Of a stretch of 7,602 nt of DNA, positions 5,503 through 7,602 are shown one piece after another; within the stretch, counting starts at the first letter, position 1; each line of letters opens with the position of its first letter. Source of the DNA: Candidatus Scatomorpha stercorigallinarum (GTDB lineage Bacteria > Bacillota_A > Clostridia > Oscillospirales > Oscillospiraceae). Made by a program: the position numbers and the translations under genes. The stretch covers positions 1 to 7,602 of the forward strand of contig DVOV01000146.1 of NCBI GenBank assembly GCA_018713375.1, given 5' to 3'. The notes under the pieces are model-generated. The model had not been told where the DNA came from, made no database searches, and worked only from the letters and a program-made list of their open reading frames with translations.

Positions 5503-6444
5503 ATGGACAACATCGATGGTGCGATACGGGCTTTGAGGGAGGACATCGCGCGGCTGGGGACGCTCAGGACGCGTTTGCAGAGCCTTTATGCCCAGCGCGA
5601 CGAGCTCGCCGCGCGCGAGGCGGAGCTGGCGGAGATCGCCGAGAATGAGGCCGACGACGTGCGCCGCCTGGAGGGGCGCAGCCTGGCGCGCTATTTCTTC
5701 AGCCTCACCGGCAGCCTGGACGACCGCCTGGACCGCGAACAGGCCGAGGCCCGCGAGGCCGCCGTGCGCCATGACGCCGTGGCCCGCGAGCTGGACGGGG
5801 TGGAGGACGCCGTCGCCGCCGCGGAGGCGGAACTGCGCCGCCTGGACGGCTGCGAGCGGCGCTATGAGGAGCTGCTGGAGCGCAAGGCCGCCATGCTCAA
5901 GGCCGCCGGCTCCGCCGCGGGCGCGCGGCTGGGCGAGCTGGAGCGGCGCGAGGCCGCGCTGGTGCGCCGCAGCCGGGAGATAGACGAGGCCCTCGCCGCC
6001 GGGGCGCGCGCCGAGCAGCTGGCGCTCGAGGTGCTCGAGAGCCTCTCCAGCGCCTCCACCTGGGGGCTGGTGGACATGGTCAGCGACAGCTTTTTCTCCG
6101 ACATGATAAAATACAGCCACATCGACGAGGCGCAGTCGCGCATCGAGGCGCTGCAGGCGCAGCTGCGCCGCTTTGGCACCGAACTGCGGGATGTGGACGG
6201 CAGCGGCATGGGGCTGAACATCCAGATAGACGGCTTTTTGACCTTCGCCGACTATTTCTTCGACAATTTCTTCGTCGACATGGCCGTGAACAGCCGCATC
6301 GACCGGGCCGCGCAGGAGGCGGAGGCCGTGCTCGCGCGCATCCGCAGCACGCTTGCCAACCTGGAGGCCATGCGCGATGACACGGCCGCCGAGGCCGGGC
6401 GCCTGGACAGGGAATACGAGCAGCTGGTGACGGAGGGCATATGA
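5503..6444 (+). CDS. Uncharacterised coiled-coil protein
   Basis: This 313-residue protein is rich in Ala, Arg, Glu and Leu, with long helical heptad-like stretches (about 5-60 and 75-180). No membrane segment or signal peptide is visible. Two less repetitive blocks look like family landmarks: LEGRSLARYFFSLTGSLDDRLDREQ (56-80), and a C-terminal block from TWGLVDMVSDSFFSDMIKYSHIDEAQ (186-211) to IDGFLTFADYFFDNFFVDMAV (242-262). I recall such blocks in unnamed Firmicutes proteins but cannot assign a function. It starts 39 bases after the flavoprotein stop with GGGAGG before its ATG. It overlaps the next small gene by ATGA, so the pair is translationally coupled. Confidence 0.85.
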   Translation: MDNIDGAIRALREDIARLGTLRTRLQSLYAQRDELAAREAELAEIAENEADDVRRLEGRSLARYFFSLTGSLDDRLDREQAEAREAAVRHDAVARELDGVEDAVAAAEAELRRLDGCERRYEELLERKAAMLKAAGSAAGARLGELERREAALVRRSREIDEALAAGARAEQLALEVLESLSSASTWGLVDMVSDSFFSDMIKYSHIDEAQSRIEALQAQLRRFGTELRDVDGSGMGLNIQIDGFLTFADYFFDNFFVDMAVNSRIDRAAQEAEAVLARIRSTLANLEAMRDDTAAEAGRLDREYEQLVTEGI

Positions 6445-6623
6445 AAATACTGCGCGCGCTCTGCCTCTGGATGCTGGCCACGGCGGGGCTCTACCTCTGC
6501 TCGGCGGCCGTGCTGGCGCTCTTCGGCGTAAACTCCGTCTGGATCTCCGCCCTGCCTACGGCCCTGCTGGCGGAGGCAATACTCTTCGTTTTCCATCTTT
6601 TTACCCGCCGGAGGCGCAAATAG
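6441..6623 (+). CDS. Small membrane protein with two helices
   Basis: This 60-residue protein has two hydrophobic segments (about residues 5-27 and 33-54) and a positively charged tail RRRRK, which predicts both ends in the cytoplasm. Its ATG overlaps the stop of the coiled-coil gene (ATGA), a strong sign that it is real and made together with it. It has no ribosome binding site of its own beyond the upstream coding sequence. No family is recognised. It may anchor the coiled-coil partner at the membrane; that is only an inference from the coupling. Confidence 0.75.
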   Translation: MKILRALCLWMLATAGLYLCSAAVLALFGVNSVWISALPTALLAEAILFVFHLFTRRRRK

Positions 6624-6626
6624 CCT

Positions 6627-6655
6627 GTATGAAATGTACCTCCCGCGGCCATAAT
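6627..6655 (+). promoter_or_regulatory. Predicted sigma-F (forespore) promoter for spoIIR
   Basis: GTATG (6627-6631), then 15 bases, then GGCCATAAT (6647-6655). The -10 fits the sigma-F pattern GGNNANANT fully, and the -35 matches GYATA in four of five bases. spoIIR is a known sigma-F target in Bacillus. A sigma-A reading (CATAAT with GTATGA) has a poor -35. Transcription should start near 6662. Confidence 0.6.
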
Positions 6656-6673
6656 AGGCTGCGAGAGGTACAT
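6634..6673 (+). promoter_or_regulatory. Long hairpin covering the spoIIR ribosome binding site
   Basis: The outer arms ATGTACCTC (6634-6642) and GAGGTACAT (6665-6673) pair perfectly over nine bases. After one C/A mismatch the stem continues with a C-G pair and GCGGCC/GGCTGC (one G-U), closing on ATAATA (6651-6656). That makes 17 positions with one mismatch. The 3' arm holds AGAGG, the likely Shine-Dalgarno of spoIIR, ten bases before its ATG. No T tract follows, so it is not an intrinsic terminator. Confidence 0.75.
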
Positions 6674-6678
6674 AGCTT

Positions 6679-7281
6679 ATGAAGAACGAACATCTTAAAA
6701 ACTGGGAGATATCCCTGCTGCTCGCGCTGTGCGTGACGCTCTGCGCCTCCTGCTGGGCGGGCGGGCGCAGCGCCGCCATCGCCGGCTCGCTGGTGCGGTT
6801 GCATGTGATCGCGGATTCGGACGACGAGTATGAGCAGGCGCTGAAGCTGCGCGTGCGCGACAGCGTGCTCGAGTGCCTGACGCCGCTGCTCGCCGGCGCG
6901 GAGGACGCCGGCGAGGCCCGGGACATCATCGCCCGCGCCCTGCCCGAGGTCCGGCGCGCGGCGGAGGGCGCCGCGGAGGGGCGCGCGGTGGCCGTGGAGC
7001 TCTCGCGCGAGGGCTATCCCACGCGCGAATACGGCGCGGTGACCCTGCCGGCGGGCGTCTATGACTCCCTGCGCGTGACGCTGGGCGCGGGGGAGGGCCG
7101 AAACTGGTGGTGCGTGGTGTTCCCGCCGCTATGCGCCTCCGCCGCCGGATACGACCAGGCACTCGCCGCCCTCGGCGAGAACGGCGAGCTGCTCACCACC
7201 GGCGGCGAAGTGGAGATACGCTTCCGCCTGGTGGAGCTCTGGGGCGAGTTCCTGGCCTGGATAGAGAGCCTCAACATCTGA
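6679..7281 (+). CDS. spoIIR: Stage II sporulation protein R (SpoIIR)
   Basis: SpoIIR is the forespore signal protein. Made under sigma-F, it is exported to the space between the two membranes, where it activates the SpoIIGA protease that processes pro-sigma-E in the mother cell. The 200-residue protein has an N-terminal hydrophobic segment (11-27) that acts as signal or anchor. It then has the family signatures VRLHVIADSD (39-48), QALKLRVRDSVLE (53-65), TLPAGVYDSLRVTLGAGEG (122-140) and the hallmark NWWCVVFPPLC (142-152). The length matches the shorter clostridial members. The ATG follows AGAGG, which is buried in the hairpin 6634-6673. The sigma-F-like promoter just upstream fits its known regulation. 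Its presence shows the organism can, or its ancestors could, form endospores. Confidence 0.96.
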   Translation: MKNEHLKNWEISLLLALCVTLCASCWAGGRSAAIAGSLVRLHVIADSDDEYEQALKLRVRDSVLECLTPLLAGAEDAGEARDIIARALPEVRRAAEGAAEGRAVAVELSREGYPTREYGAVTLPAGVYDSLRVTLGAGEGRNWWCVVFPPLCASAAGYDQALAALGENGELLTTGGEVEIRFRLVELWGEFLAWIESLNI

Positions 7282-7282
7282 C

Positions 7283-7297
7283 CCACACTGCGTGTGG
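7283..7297 (+). terminator. Stem-loop directly after the spoIIR stop codon
   Basis: CCACAC-TGC-GTGTGG follows the TGA by one base. It mirrors in shape, loop and position the element after the kinase stop (222-236), with a different but still paired stem. It is followed by GAGGCAATTGCGCTGCGCGC, shared with the left end. It has no T tract. Confidence 0.45.
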
Positions 7298-7317
7298 AGG
7301 CAATTGCGCTGCGCGCC
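7295..7317 (+). repeat. Right copy of the ATTGCGCTGCGC repeat module
   Basis: Positions 7299-7317 (GGCAATTGCGCTGCGCGCC) are the exact reverse complement of 54-72. Positions 7295-7314 are also a near-identical direct copy of 5-24 (18 of 20). Confidence 0.8.
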
Positions 7318-7357
7318 TCACTAACGGAGGCTATACGTTGGTGAGGCGCGCTTCTTT
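7311..7357 (+). terminator. Probable intrinsic terminator of spoIIR
   Basis: The arms GCGCGCCTCACTAACG (7311-7326) and CGTTGGTGAGGCGCGC (7336-7351) pair over 16 positions with one U-G, around the nine-base loop GAGGCTATA. TTCTTT (7352-7357) follows directly. The stem is strong and the T tract short, so termination is likely but may be incomplete. The left arm overlaps the repeat module. Confidence 0.6.
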
Positions 7358-7559
7358 GCATCCAAACGCGGCCTGGCCGGCCGTGCGTTGCTCGCGGCAC
7401 TACCGATTACCATCTCGTCAGCGGCGCGAGCGTAAGCGAAGCCTTCCGCGGTCGGCGATGAGCAAAGCCATCCGACGACGGGATGACCACCTGAAAGTCC
7501 GTAACCACCCAAACTGACGGGCAGATTTTACCTCCCGACAAGCACCAAAGCGGTTTTCT
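7358..7559. other. Non-coding stretch between the terminator and the 43-bp repeat
   Basis: No convincing gene was found in about 200 bases. A 63-codon minus-strand frame exists (7321-7512), but it starts at a TTG, runs through the terminator stem and has no recognisable family. Only short inverted repeats are visible, for example GTCGG/CCGAC. It may hold a repeat or an RNA that cannot be recognised by eye. Confidence 0.4.
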
Positions 7560-7602
7560 CTTTGGAGTCTGAGGGGTTTCTTTTTGACAAGACAAAAAGA
7601 AA
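7560..7602. repeat. 43-bp direct repeat, right copy (cut by the window end)
   Basis: Identical to 89-131 in the same orientation. The copy contains the left arm, loop and inner right arm (CAAAAAGAAA) of the 19-bp hairpin, and the rest lies outside the window. Confidence 0.85.

Noticed and set aside
3226..6673. Shared ATGTAC...GTACAT regulator site between the aspartate promoter and the spoIIR hairpin
   Set aside because: Only six bases per arm are shared, the spacing differs greatly (9 versus 28 bases), and ATGTAC also occurs by chance at the start of the hydrolase gene.
7321..7512. 63-codon minus-strand gene
   Set aside because: It starts at a TTG, crosses the terminator stem and resembles no family I know.
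1..7602. Composite transposon bounded by the terminal repeats
   Set aside because: There is no transposase or integrase. The genes between are core metabolism and sporulation genes, and the 43-bp copies are intergenic hairpins rather than insertion-sequence ends.

Overview
The window is GC-rich DNA from an endospore-forming member of the Firmicutes, most likely a gut-type Clostridia (Oscillospiraceae- or Christensenellales-like). The evidence is a clear spoIIR gene, strong AGGAGG-type ribosome binding sites, and amino-acid genes of the Firmicutes type. The exact taxon cannot be fixed from the sequence alone.

Layout. Positions 1-236 are a non-coding block packed with hairpins and repeats. Positions 237-3188 (minus strand) are an aspartate-family operon, transcribed in the order ACT-domain protein, homoserine dehydrogenase, aspartate kinase. 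A good sigma-A promoter and an operator-like palindrome lie at 3226-3276. Diverging from it at 3350 is a small YdcZ-type DMT membrane protein. At 3776-3836 a second promoter, wrapped in an inverted repeat, drives a metallo-beta-lactamase-fold hydrolase and an iron-sulfur-flavoprotein-like gene. An uncharacterised coiled-coil protein and a small two-helix membrane protein follow, overlapping by ATGA. spoIIR closes the coding part. Positions 7282-7602 are again non-coding, with a terminator-like stem-loop and copies of the repeats seen at the left end.

How the genes work together. Aspartate kinase and homoserine dehydrogenase perform the first and third steps of the aspartate pathway (lysine, methionine, threonine). 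The ACT protein is probably their small regulatory or ligand-sensing companion. The kinase gene carries a strong internal ribosome binding site before Met246, so it probably makes both a full-length alpha and a short beta subunit, as Bacillus aspartokinase II does. SpoIIR is the forespore signal that triggers pro-sigma-E processing.

The most interesting points are: (1) a 40-nt hairpin before spoIIR whose 3' arm contains the ribosome binding site, with a sigma-F-like promoter that should start transcription inside it; (2) the internal beta-subunit start in the kinase; (3) an ACG codon where the ACT protein should start; (4) two promoter-overlapping palindromes; (5) repeat modules shared by the two ends of the window, including stem-loops placed directly after stop codons whose stems differ in compensating ways. 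No CRISPR array, transposase, tRNA or rRNA was seen.
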